Shown piece after piece: positions 39,201 through 47,223 of a DNA stretch of 64,000 bases. Positions within the stretch are counted from its first letter, which is position 1; each line of letters opens with the position of its first letter. A model generated the notes under the pieces. That model did no database searches. It was not told the DNA's origin and saw only the letters and a list, made by a program, of their open reading frames with translations. The stretch is from Gammaproteobacteria bacterium (GTDB taxonomy: Bacteria; Pseudomonadota; Gammaproteobacteria; Xanthomonadales; SZUA-36), in contig JAUIJU010000006.1 in assembly GCA_030431095.1 (NCBI GenBank), forward strand, positions 42,664 to 106,663, read 5' to 3'. Made by a program: the position numbers and the translations under genes.

Positions 39201-42200
39201 TTGACGCGGACGGCGCGCCCGAGATCGGCTTTGCGCGCGGCAGCGACTACGTCGTGCTGGAAACGGACGGCAGCCTCAAATGGTCGCGCCGCATCAAGGA
39301 TGGCTCGTCGGGACGCACCGGCAGTTCCCTGTTCGACTTCGATGGCGACGGCCGCATGGAGGTGGTGCAAAGCGACGAGGCCTATTTCCGCATCTGGGAC
39401 GGCGCCACGGGGAACGTTCGGTTCCGGGTGCCGCTGACCTCGATAACCAACACGGAACTGCCCCTGGTGGCGGACGTGGACGGGGACGGCCAGGCCGAGG
39501 TGCTGGTGCCGGCCAACGGCTGGCCCGAGCCCGGCACCGAGGGCGTCTACGTGTTCGGCGGGGCGGAGGACGACTTTGTCCGCGCCCGCCCAATCTGGAA
39601 CCAGCACGGCTACCACGTGACCAACGTGATGCCGGATGGCCGCATTCCCGCCGATGAGCCGCAGAACTGGCTGGTCTCAGGACTCAACCACCACCGCGTC
39701 AACGATTTCCTGCCCGACGAGCGGGCCAGGGCGGACCGTTTCACCTACGCGGCGCACGACGGTGAACTGGCGTCCGAACCGGTCGAGGTGTTCATCGACA
39801 TCGTGCCGGAGCGGTTCCCGCCTGTCATCACCTCCCTGCCGGTCGACCTGGCCAGCCCGGGATTCGAGTACTTTTACGACGTGCAGGCGGAAGACCGCAA
39901 CAAGGATCTGCTGACCTTCGGCCTGGCCGGCGCACCCGCGGGCATGACCATCGACGCCGGCACCGGCCTGCTTCGCTGGATGCCCGGCGAAGACGACCTG
40001 GGCCGCCACCTGGTGGACATCCGGGTGAGCGATCCGGATGGCGCCGAGGCCATCCAGGCGTTTTTCCTGGAGGTGCTGCCCGCGGTGGCAGTGCCGGACG
40101 TGGTCGGTGAAACCGAGGACGACGCAGCCACGCTGCTCGAGGCGGCCACGCTGAGCCCGGGGCGCACCTCCACCGCTTTCGACCCATCGGTCCCGCCGAA
40201 CCACGTCGCCCAACAGCAGCCCCCGGCGGGCTCGGTGGCGCCGGCGGGCGCCCGCGTGGACCTGGTGCTGTCACTGGGCGCGGGTCCGCAGGACACCGAC
40301 GACGATGGCGACGGTTACAGCGAGAACCAGGGCGACTGCGACGACGGGGACGACAGCCTGTACCCGGGCGCCGACGACACGCCAGGGGACGACATCGACC
40401 AGGATTGCGATGGCTTTGACGCCACCGAGCCCTTGAGCGCGCTGCTCGTCGCGCCGGGCGCACTGGACCTGCTGGTCGGTCAAAGCGCCATGGTGCAGGC
40501 TTGGGGTGCGTTTCCCGACGGATCCGCACAGCCGGTGACGTCCCTTGCATCGTGGAGCAGCAACGCCCCGGCCATTGCAACGATATCGGCGGCGGGTGAG
40601 GTCAGCGCCGTGTCCCCGGGAACGGCCGTCATCACTGCGAACCTCGGAGATGAGTCAGGCCAGGTCACGGTCGAGGTGACCGCTGTCGACCTGCAGGACG
40701 ATCAGGCGCCGGTGGTCCGGCTGATCGCCCCGGCGGATGGCGCCCATGTCGCGGGTCCCGTGGACGTTATCGGCACGGTGAACGATGACGCCTTGTATCG
40801 CTGGGAATTGTCCATGCTCCGTTCCGGCGACGCTGAAGCATCGGTGCTGGCCACGGGAGAGGGAGCGGTGCAGGCCGGTACGCTGGGTCAGATTGATCCG
40901 ACGCTCATGCGCAATGGAGCCTATACGCTGCGCCTGGCCGCCTTCGATCGCGGTGGCAACATCTCCGCGGACCAGTTGACGGTGTTGCTCGACGGGGAAA
41001 TGAAAGTGGGTCATTTCACGCTGACGTTCGAGGACCTCAATGTGCCCGTGGGCGGCGTACCGCTCACCGTGAACCGCGTTTACGACAGCCGGGACAAGCG
41101 GGTGGGGGACTTTGGTACGGGCTGGCGGCTGGGTTTCGATACCGTGGAGGTGAGTTGCTCCGCGGACCTATCATCCGGTTGGTACGTCCAGCGCGCAGGC
41201 ATGTCATTCCGGCTGCAGGCGACCCGCCCCCATACCTGCATGATCCTGATTCCCGGGCAACGTCCCATCGTTTTCGATCTCGTGACGACGCCCAGTGTTT
41301 CGCCGATCGTGCCGTTCCCGCCCTTCGCCATCCAGACCGGTTTGGTGCCCCGGGAACCCGCGTTCGGGACGCTCGAAATTCTCGGCAACAGGTCGGTCAG
41401 CATCTTCGATCCACAACCGGGTCCGGCGACGCTGGCGGACGACCTGACAGGCTTGCCCTGGGTGCCGGATCGGTTCGTGTACCGAACCCTGGAGGGCACG
41501 GAATTCACGCTGAGCAGGAATCACGGCCTGGAACGAATTCGTGACGCCAACGGCAATACCGTAACGATCGGATCCGACGGGGTAACGCATTCAGCAGGGC
41601 GTTCGATTTCATTCGAACGCAATCCGAGCGGCAGAATCGTCGCCCTGTCCGACCCCATGGGAGGGGTTCAGCACTATGACTATGACCGTCATGGAGACCT
41701 CTCCCGCCACACGGACGCCGTGGGAGGTGCGACCCGGTACCGGTACGACATCCGGCGAAACCTGGTCAACGTGACCGACGCGCTTGGCGCACGGGCGATT
41801 GTCAACGAATACGACGACCAGGGCCGCCTGATCGCCACGACGGATGCCAATGGGCACCGAACGGAGTTCGCGGTGGACCTGGATGCCCGCCAGTTCGTCA
41901 CCACGGACCCGAACGGCCACCAGGTCGTGCGTTCATTCGATGAATCCGGGAATGTGCTGACCGAGCAGAGAACCCTCACGATCGAGGGCGTTCCCACGGT
42001 CGCATTGACCACCAACAGCTACGACCCTGATGGCAACCAGACCGCGACGGTCGATCCGGACGGGGTGCGCAACACCTACGACTACGATGCCGACCGGAAC
42101 CTGACCCGGCTCACGACCCAGACGGGCGCCGGGGAGATGGCGCTGAGCCTGGCCTACGATGACCAGGGCCGGGTGACGTCCCGGACGGAGTTCAGCGGCG

Positions 42201-45200
42201 AAACCACCCTCATGACCTATGACGTGCGTGGGAACCTGACCGAACGTCGGGACGCATTCGGGGCAGTCACGCGTCACGCCTACGATGCGTCCGGGCGGCG
42301 TGTCGTCGACATCGATCCGAACGGAAACCGCCACGAGACCCGCTATACGGGCGTCGGTCTGGTTCGGCGTCGTGATAAATTCGATGCGTCGGGACAGCAC
42401 CTGTTCCGGATGGACTACGACCACGACGCCAATGGCAGATTGATCGCCACCACGGCCTACGTCGATCCCGAAAACGGCCTGGGACCCGTCATCCGAACGT
42501 ACGCATATGATGCGTCCGGCCGGCGGGTACTGGCCACGGACGCGGCCGGCAATGAATGGCGGTATGAGTATGATGCCGCCGGTCAACGAGTGGCGGAAAT
42601 CGATCCCTTTGGCCAGCGCACGGAATACCGGTACGACCCGGCGGGCCGCGTCATCGCCACGCGGTTCGCGGATGGCACGCAGATTCGTTCCGAGTACGAT
42701 GCGTTCGGCAACGAGGTCCGCTCGGTTGGGCCGGCAGGCCAGGTCACGCTGCATGAATACGACGAGGCCGGCCGTCGAGTTGCGACCGTGAGTCCGGACG
42801 GTCACCGCATCGAGATGGTCTATACGCCGGGTGGTCGACTGTCCGCCGTCATCGACCAGTCCGGCGCGCGCACCGACTACGAGTACGATGACGCCGGGCG
42901 AATCGTCAATGTCATTGGCCCGTCCGTCGAGGTCAATCTCAGTGGCGTGTTCGCGCGACCACAGACGCGCACGCAATACGATGGCAACGGCAACGTCGCG
43001 GCCACGATCGACGCCAATGGATTCGTCACCGGGTTCGCTTACGACCCTGCCGGGCGGGAAACTGGCCGCGTCTTCCCGGATGGAGCGACCATCAGCCAGT
43101 CCCACGATGCCAACGCCAACGTCAACCGCACGGTCGACCCGCTGGGTCTGGCCACCGAGTATCGGTTCGATGGGCTCGACCGCCTGGTGCGCGTTGAACA
43201 GCCGCCGGCATCACCAGGCGATCCTGTTTCGACCGTCAGTACGAGCGCCTATGACCCGCTGGGGAACCGGATTGCCCAGCAGGATGCGCTGGGACGGCTC
43301 ACGCGTTTCACTTACAACCCGTTGGGAGAAGTCACCAGCCGGGTGTTGCCGGGCGGGCAGTCCGAGCATTTCATCTACGAGCGCGGATTGCGCCTGTCTG
43401 AATCCGTGGACTTCAACGGCAGCGCCACCACCATCGAGTACGACGCCATGCACCGTGCCGTGCGGCGGACGTACGGCGGTGGCCTCGTCGAGGAATTCGC
43501 CTATACACCGACCGGCCAGGTGGCGTCCGCGACGGCCGATACCGGAACCACATTCTTTGACTATGACGAACTCGATCGTCTGGTCGAAATACGGCAGGCC
43601 GCCGGCGCAACGGTCGCCTATGCCTATACGCCACGCGGCGAGGTCGCGACCCTGACGGTCGATGGCCGCGAGCTTGCCGCATACGCCTACGACGCGCTTG
43701 GGCGACTGGTCGAAGTACAGACCGGCGAGGGAACCACGCGCTACGGGTACGACCTGGCCGGCAACCAGACGGTCGTGGAGTCAGCGAACGGCACACGGAC
43801 AATGCGGGCATTCGATTCCATGCGCCGGCTCAGCCGGATCCAGGAGATCGATGCGTCCGGTGTGCTCGTGCAGCAGCTGGACTACACGCGAGATGAGCGG
43901 GGCATGCGAGTCGCGACGGACGAGTTGAACGGCAGTCGTGAAACCTACGGCTACGACCAGCTCAACAGGCTCATCTCCCGGGAGCGAACCGGCGTCGGCG
44001 CGATCAGCGAGCAGTTTGAGTTCGATGCCGTCGGCAACCGGACCCGCGTGATCGACGCGACGGGTGACCGGCAATTTTCCTACGATTCCAACGACCGGCT
44101 CTACCAGGCCGGGGACGCCTCACTGGCCTATGACGCGGCCGGGAACCGCACCCGATTTCAATCCGGGAATGTCACCACGGACTACGAATGGAATGATCGT
44201 GGTCTGTTGAGTGCGGTGGAGACGAACGGACAGCGCACCGAGTTCGGCTATGACGCGCTGGGCAACCGGGTGGAGCAGCGCGGCGACTTCGAAGCCCTGG
44301 ACTTTGTCGTCGACATGGCCAGCGTTACGGGCCTGAACCAGGTGGTCGAGCACAGAGACCCGGCGGGCGATGTCCTGGGCGAAACGGTATTCGGCACCCA
44401 GCCACTTCATGCGCGTGCAGGCGGAGAGGTCCGGTTCCTGCATACCGACACGCTCGGCAGCATCACGCTGACCACCGATGCCGACGGTGGCGCGGCGGAG
44501 CCGCATCGATTCGCCAGTTTCGGCCGCGCGGAAACCCCGGAGGCAGCCCAATTGCCCCTGGGCTTCACCGGCCAGCAATTTGACCGCGAGACCGGCCTGC
44601 AGTACCTGCGCGCCCGATACTATGACCCCGGCACGGGTGTGTTTCTGTCCGAAGACCCCTTGCTCGGAAACCTGGCTGACCCCGTCACGCGTCACCGGTA
44701 TCTCTATGCGGCATCGAACCCGGTAAACTTCATCGACCCGACGGGGGAATACTCACTGGCCTCCCTGTCCGTCAGCCAGTCGATTTCCAACGTGCTCAAG
44801 GCCACCACGGCCGCAGGCCTGTTCTGCTCGGCGCTGGGCGCCACGGAGAACACCGCGACCCTGAAGGCCCTGTTCAACCTCGCCGTAACGGGCGCCAAGT
44901 ACGCCAATTCGGGGAGCCTGCCCAAGGATGCCACGGCCACCTTGCTGGATATCGACGACCCGTCGAGCCGGGTGGGCATTCAGAAGCTCAAGGTCGAACT
45001 CACGGCGAAAGGCGTCATGTCGGTGTCGGCGAAAAGCGACGGCAAACCGGAGGTGCGGTTCAAGCTCAATCTGAAAACCGGCCGTGTTTACGGCAAGAGC
45101 GCCGGGGAATTCGATGCGACCCTCGTCAAGTTGCGCAAGTGTGGCGGCGGCGTCGACGTCAAGCTCGAGTTGCTGGCCGAGGCAGACGGTAAAGTCGGCA

Positions 45201-45400
45201 AGGTCTCGGATCTGGATTTCGGCGCCCAGGCGGATTCCCCCACCGGATTCAGGGTCATCGGCGAATTCATCCTCGGCCCGGCGAGCATCAAGAAGTGGAC
45301 GTTCGCGGAGGTTCCGCCCGATGGCATCGAGAGCCTGTTCCGTGACATCGAGAATCGAAAGACGTCCTTCATTCTGTCACGTTACCAATTGAACCCGTAA
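36227..45400 (+). CDS. Giant secreted multidomain RHS/YD-repeat protein, about 3057 aa (module copy 2)
   Basis: RBS-like GGGAGA before ATG; signal peptide RLLCLLLLVLAAPAWAQ; same domain order as copy 1; RHS core GLQYLRARYYDPGTGVFLSEDPLLGNLADPVTRHRYLYAASNPVNFIDPTG. Confidence 0.93.
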   Translation: MASAHDRVGHSRVPFDQAHPRRLRRTNVPRRRDRVRRLLCLLLLVLAAPAWAQSELQVGTVTAGPGDEVFLPVDFVTDGSVVALQFDLIYDSGVLDVTDTAPGAALVDHALDAQPIAPGRLRLVVTANSLTPLAPGRLLDLRVAVDPLAAPGDYPLVFEAVRLADAQAQPLQPDALVDGRVRVAAPPSPPPPAAPGAGDGAGAVPVPGLSMAGLAALFMAVLALAWLFLRHGARGVALSVMTASVLLSSVVRAQVLPGDANADGEVNAQDIPFIVDEIQERQDAPGDADCTMDGAVDVLDAVCVLQPGDDPDPDPNPDNRPPQLDALSDRLVRVGDAVSLVATATDPDLPDDRLAWSLSQGPVGTSLAQVDGALLWIPSDDHVGDNPFTVRVTDAAGAWDERSFVVQVSRRGNPPRLEALTDVSLTVGDSLDLLARASDPDLPDDQLTFALELAPAGLLLDPDTGRLTWVPDAGQVGFHDVSLTVADQDGLQDFTGFTVGVFAANRPPEGSADLFTVEIGGVLAVDAPGVLDNDSDPDGDALSAVLLDGPQNGDLAFDADGGFEYQSRRPEPLDGDPPYLENVNLSLEAVPTLEPFNVSHLRHLERIVDGDPSTSGSAPGGFYHLPLEVRFDAEDVTVREVRIFGDRLADTAIADNTEAQVRLLDRNGDELYHSGAIALSLPDRDAVLTLDPPVAGVHVLEYRATAWDGPGGQGFILGELEILGDGTRQRLPMVEEWHWDGEGTERPDQENVQATPVVIDLDDDEVPEVVFAAGLRAISRPMGWVQILDGATGEEKFPSAFCSEVATHMAGGDIDGDGFNEVIAVAGEPLNGICQAPNPYRLRAIAHDGTEKWLSEPIERPAGWGAAIVLADLDGDGTSEILHGRQALDHEGRLLWTAEGVLANSYLPEVADIDLDGEVEVVYGGSVYDRFGVQEWTTSFNKDWAAIANFDDDPFAEIFVNGPNRSQLYEHDGQVAWASSYISGGPPTVGDFDADGAPEIGFARGSDYVVLETDGSLKWSRRIKDGSSGRTGSSLFDFDGDGRMEVVQSDEAYFRIWDGATGNVRFRVPLTSITNTELPLVADVDGDGQAEVLVPANGWPEPGTEGVYVFGGAEDDFVRARPIWNQHGYHVTNVMPDGRIPADEPQNWLVSGLNHHRVNDFLPDERARADRFTYAAHDGELASEPVEVFIDIVPERFPPVITSLPVDLASPGFEYFYDVQAEDRNKDLLTFGLAGAPAGMTIDAGTGLLRWMPGEDDLGRHLVDIRVSDPDGAEAIQAFFLEVLPAVAVPDVVGETEDDAATLLEAATLSPGRTSTAFDPSVPPNHVAQQQPPAGSVAPAGARVDLVLSLGAGPQDTDDDGDGYSENQGDCDDGDDSLYPGADDTPGDDIDQDCDGFDATEPLSALLVAPGALDLLVGQSAMVQAWGAFPDGSAQPVTSLASWSSNAPAIATISAAGEVSAVSPGTAVITANLGDESGQVTVEVTAVDLQDDQAPVVRLIAPADGAHVAGPVDVIGTVNDDALYRWELSMLRSGDAEASVLATGEGAVQAGTLGQIDPTLMRNGAYTLRLAAFDRGGNISADQLTVLLDGEMKVGHFTLTFEDLNVPVGGVPLTVNRVYDSRDKRVGDFGTGWRLGFDTVEVSCSADLSSGWYVQRAGMSFRLQATRPHTCMILIPGQRPIVFDLVTTPSVSPIVPFPPFAIQTGLVPREPAFGTLEILGNRSVSIFDPQPGPATLADDLTGLPWVPDRFVYRTLEGTEFTLSRNHGLERIRDANGNTVTIGSDGVTHSAGRSISFERNPSGRIVALSDPMGGVQHYDYDRHGDLSRHTDAVGGATRYRYDIRRNLVNVTDALGARAIVNEYDDQGRLIATTDANGHRTEFAVDLDARQFVTTDPNGHQVVRSFDESGNVLTEQRTLTIEGVPTVALTTNSYDPDGNQTATVDPDGVRNTYDYDADRNLTRLTTQTGAGEMALSLAYDDQGRVTSRTEFSGETTLMTYDVRGNLTERRDAFGAVTRHAYDASGRRVVDIDPNGNRHETRYTGVGLVRRRDKFDASGQHLFRMDYDHDANGRLIATTAYVDPENGLGPVIRTYAYDASGRRVLATDAAGNEWRYEYDAAGQRVAEIDPFGQRTEYRYDPAGRVIATRFADGTQIRSEYDAFGNEVRSVGPAGQVTLHEYDEAGRRVATVSPDGHRIEMVYTPGGRLSAVIDQSGARTDYEYDDAGRIVNVIGPSVEVNLSGVFARPQTRTQYDGNGNVAATIDANGFVTGFAYDPAGRETGRVFPDGATISQSHDANANVNRTVDPLGLATEYRFDGLDRLVRVEQPPASPGDPVSTVSTSAYDPLGNRIAQQDALGRLTRFTYNPLGEVTSRVLPGGQSEHFIYERGLRLSESVDFNGSATTIEYDAMHRAVRRTYGGGLVEEFAYTPTGQVASATADTGTTFFDYDELDRLVEIRQAAGATVAYAYTPRGEVATLTVDGRELAAYAYDALGRLVEVQTGEGTTRYGYDLAGNQTVVESANGTRTMRAFDSMRRLSRIQEIDASGVLVQQLDYTRDERGMRVATDELNGSRETYGYDQLNRLISRERTGVGAISEQFEFDAVGNRTRVIDATGDRQFSYDSNDRLYQAGDASLAYDAAGNRTRFQSGNVTTDYEWNDRGLLSAVETNGQRTEFGYDALGNRVEQRGDFEALDFVVDMASVTGLNQVVEHRDPAGDVLGETVFGTQPLHARAGGEVRFLHTDTLGSITLTTDADGGAAEPHRFASFGRAETPEAAQLPLGFTGQQFDRETGLQYLRARYYDPGTGVFLSEDPLLGNLADPVTRHRYLYAASNPVNFIDPTGEYSLASLSVSQSISNVLKATTAAGLFCSALGATENTATLKALFNLAVTGAKYANSGSLPKDATATLLDIDDPSSRVGIQKLKVELTAKGVMSVSAKSDGKPEVRFKLNLKTGRVYGKSAGEFDATLVKLRKCGGGVDVKLELLAEADGKVGKVSDLDFGAQADSPTGFRVIGEFILGPASIKKWTFAEVPPDGIESLFRDIENRKTSFILSRYQLNP
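36397..36783 (+). other. Cohesin-like domain of RHS giant 2
   Basis: VGTVTAGPGDEVFLPVDFVTDGSVVALQFDLIYDSGVLDVTDTAPGAAL. Confidence 0.6.
36832..36990 (+). other. VPGLS plus TM segment followed by second signal-peptide-like segment (RHS giant 2)
   Basis: VPVPGLSMAGLAALFMAVLALAWLFLRHGARGVALSVMTASVLLSSVVRAQ. Confidence 0.5.
36991..37143 (+). other. Dockerin-like domain of RHS giant 2
   Basis: GDANADGEVNAQDIPFIVDEI and DCTMDGAVDVLDAVCVLQ. Confidence 0.65.
37945..39732 (+). other. Carbohydrate-binding-like segment plus FG-GAP-like propeller inserted within a cadherin-like domain (RHS giant 2)
   Basis: VIDLDDDEVPEVVFAAG, GGDIDGDGFNEVIAVAG, LADLDGDGTSEILHG, VADIDLDGEVEVVYGG, VGDFDADGAPEIGFARG, VADVDGDGQAEVLVP; preceded by a ~180-aa beta-rich segment with no counterpart in copy 1. 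Confidence 0.65.
40083..40695 (+). other. PASTA-like, MopE-like and BIG2-like domains (RHS giant 2)
   Basis: VAVPDVVGETEDDAATLLEAATLSPG; DTDDDGDGYSENQGDCDDGDDSLYPGADDTPGDDIDQDCDG; LASWSSNAPAIATISAAGEVSAVSPGTAVITAN. Confidence 0.65.
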
Positions 45401-45421
45401 GAGTGATGCAGGGACCTGGTG

Positions 45422-45460
45422 CCCCGCGTTTAAGCACCAGTCTGGTGCATCAGCGCGGGG
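45422..45460. repeat. Compound hairpin downstream of RHS giant 2
   Basis: CCCCGCG ... GCACCAG-T-CTGGTGC ... CGCGGGG; inner 7-bp and outer 7-bp perfect stems. Confidence 0.5.
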
Positions 45461-45619
45461 GGCGGGGCCGGGAGCGTTTCGTCGCGCAGACAATAACGTT
45501 TCAGAATCAAAGGAGTAACCCGGACGCCCCACAGACGCTTTATTGGCACGCAAACTGCATAACCCTGTCCAGTAAACCTCAATCACCACGGCATCGACCC
45601 CCCGGGCCAGGAGGGAAGG

Positions 45620-46525
45620 GTGGACATTCAGCAACGGAAGCTGTCCATGCGTGGGCTGCGGACCTTCTGTGCCGCCGCGCGGCACCGGACGCTGGTCCAG
45701 GCGGCGGACGAACTCTACATCACGCCTTCGGCAGTCAGCCACCAGCTGAAAAAGCTGGAGGGCGAGCTGGGCCTGTCACTGTTTCGTCGTGACGGGCGCA
45801 CACTGGCCCTGACCGAGGCCGGCGAGATGCTGTTCGACTCCATCCACGAACCCATGCTGCGCCTGGAGGCGGCGGCCGGGCAGGTGCGGGCGCGGTACTC
45901 GCGGGCCAGCCTGCGCGTGTCGGTGCAGCCCTTCTTCGCCAGTGAGCTGTTGATGCCGGTGCTCACGGAGTTTTACGAGGAGCACCCGGACGTGGATCTC
46001 AGCCTGGATGCCAGCGACGAGTCCAAGCGGCACATGCCCAGCACCGCGGACGTGGCCATCCGGCTGTTCGAGGAGCCGCCCGGGGACCTGGACAGCCGGC
46101 GCCTGTTTCCCCTGAGCCTGGTGCCGGCCTGCTCGCCGGAACTGCGTGAAAAACTGGAGAACCGCCAGCAGCGCAGCAATCCCCTGTTTCCCATCGTCGT
46201 GCACAGCGGCCGTCCGGATGCCTGGAAGCTCTGGGCCCACCAGAGCGGCATCCAGTTGCCCACCACCGGCAGCATCATTCGCCTGGACGCCATGAGCGCC
46301 ATCGTGCAGGCCGCCGAGCGCGGACTGGGCGTGGCCCTGGTGCCGCTGCAACTCACCCGCGGTCCCTTCGCCGAGGGCCGCCTGGTGCGCCTGTTCAAAC
46401 ACGCCCTGGAAACCACCGACGCGTACTACCTGATGTCGCGCAACGGGCTGGCCGAACGGCCCGACGTCAAGCGGTTCTGCGACTGGGTGTTGCGTCGCTT
46501 CGGGCAGGACCCGCTGCAATCCTGA
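45620..46525 (+). CDS. LysR-family transcriptional regulator (GTG start)
   Basis: MRGLRTFCAAARHRTLVQAADELYITPSAVSHQLKKLEGELGLSLFRRDGRTLALTEAG. Confidence 0.93.
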   Translation: MDIQQRKLSMRGLRTFCAAARHRTLVQAADELYITPSAVSHQLKKLEGELGLSLFRRDGRTLALTEAGEMLFDSIHEPMLRLEAAAGQVRARYSRASLRVSVQPFFASELLMPVLTEFYEEHPDVDLSLDASDESKRHMPSTADVAIRLFEEPPGDLDSRRLFPLSLVPACSPELREKLENRQQRSNPLFPIVVHSGRPDAWKLWAHQSGIQLPTTGSIIRLDAMSAIVQAAERGLGVALVPLQLTRGPFAEGRLVRLFKHALETTDAYYLMSRNGLAERPDVKRFCDWVLRRFGQDPLQS

Positions 46526-46647
46526 ATTTTCTTCAGCTGTAAGCTGCTCTTTTTTCGCTTTTTTCATGGTTTGACCGGTCGTACCTTGGAAACCGTCGCG
46601 ACACGTGGGGTGGGCGGCAATTCCAATCGAGCAAAGGAGAGGACGAC

Positions 46648-47196
46648 ATGAAACACCTGACCATGAATGTGAAACACTTCAATCGACTCAAACGGATGGG
46701 CGCCGTGGCCACGGCCCTGGGCCTGTCGCTGGCGGCATCGACCGCCTTCGCCGAAGGCAAGGCCTACGAGATGGTCGTCTACAGCGATTCGCCGACGGGA
46801 AAGCAGTTGCTGGCCGGCGAACTGGAGGAGGCCATGGACGTGGGCGCTTCCCTGCACGTCTCGAGCTTCGAGCGGTACAACAACCAGTGCGTTTCCCTGA
46901 CCCTGGCCGGGGACCACGCCGAGGCGGCGGTGGCCTGCGACGCGGCCGTGACGGCGGCGCGGCGTAGCAAGGGCGCCCAGCGGGTGCGATTTACCTCGCG
47001 CGGCGTGATGGGCGACGTGCGCACCAAGCGGGCCATGGCCTTCACCAACCGCGGCGTGCTGCGGGCGGTGCAGGGCGACCTGGAAGGCGCGCGGGAAGAT
47101 TTCGAGACGGCGGTGAACCTGACCTCCCGTGTCGAGGCCGCGCCGGCCAACCTGGCCACGCTGGGTGAAGTGATGTCCGTGGCGAAAGCCGACTGA
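46648..47196 (+). CDS. Secreted hypothetical protein with TPR-like C-terminus
   Basis: Signal peptide ALGLSLAASTAFAEG; FTNRGVLRAVQGDLEGAREDFETAVNL. Confidence 0.65.
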   Translation: MKHLTMNVKHFNRLKRMGAVATALGLSLAASTAFAEGKAYEMVVYSDSPTGKQLLAGELEEAMDVGASLHVSSFERYNNQCVSLTLAGDHAEAAVACDAAVTAARRSKGAQRVRFTSRGVMGDVRTKRAMAFTNRGVLRAVQGDLEGAREDFETAVNLTSRVEAAPANLATLGEVMSVAKAD

Positions 47197-47223
47197 CCCC
47201 GGACCGGGCTGGACGATCCAGCC

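Noticed and set aside
45403-45792. 129-aa ORF immediately after RHS giant 2, considered as an immunity protein
   Set aside because: Spans the compound hairpin and overlaps the LysR start out of frame; Pro/Gly/His-rich composition, no convincing RBS.
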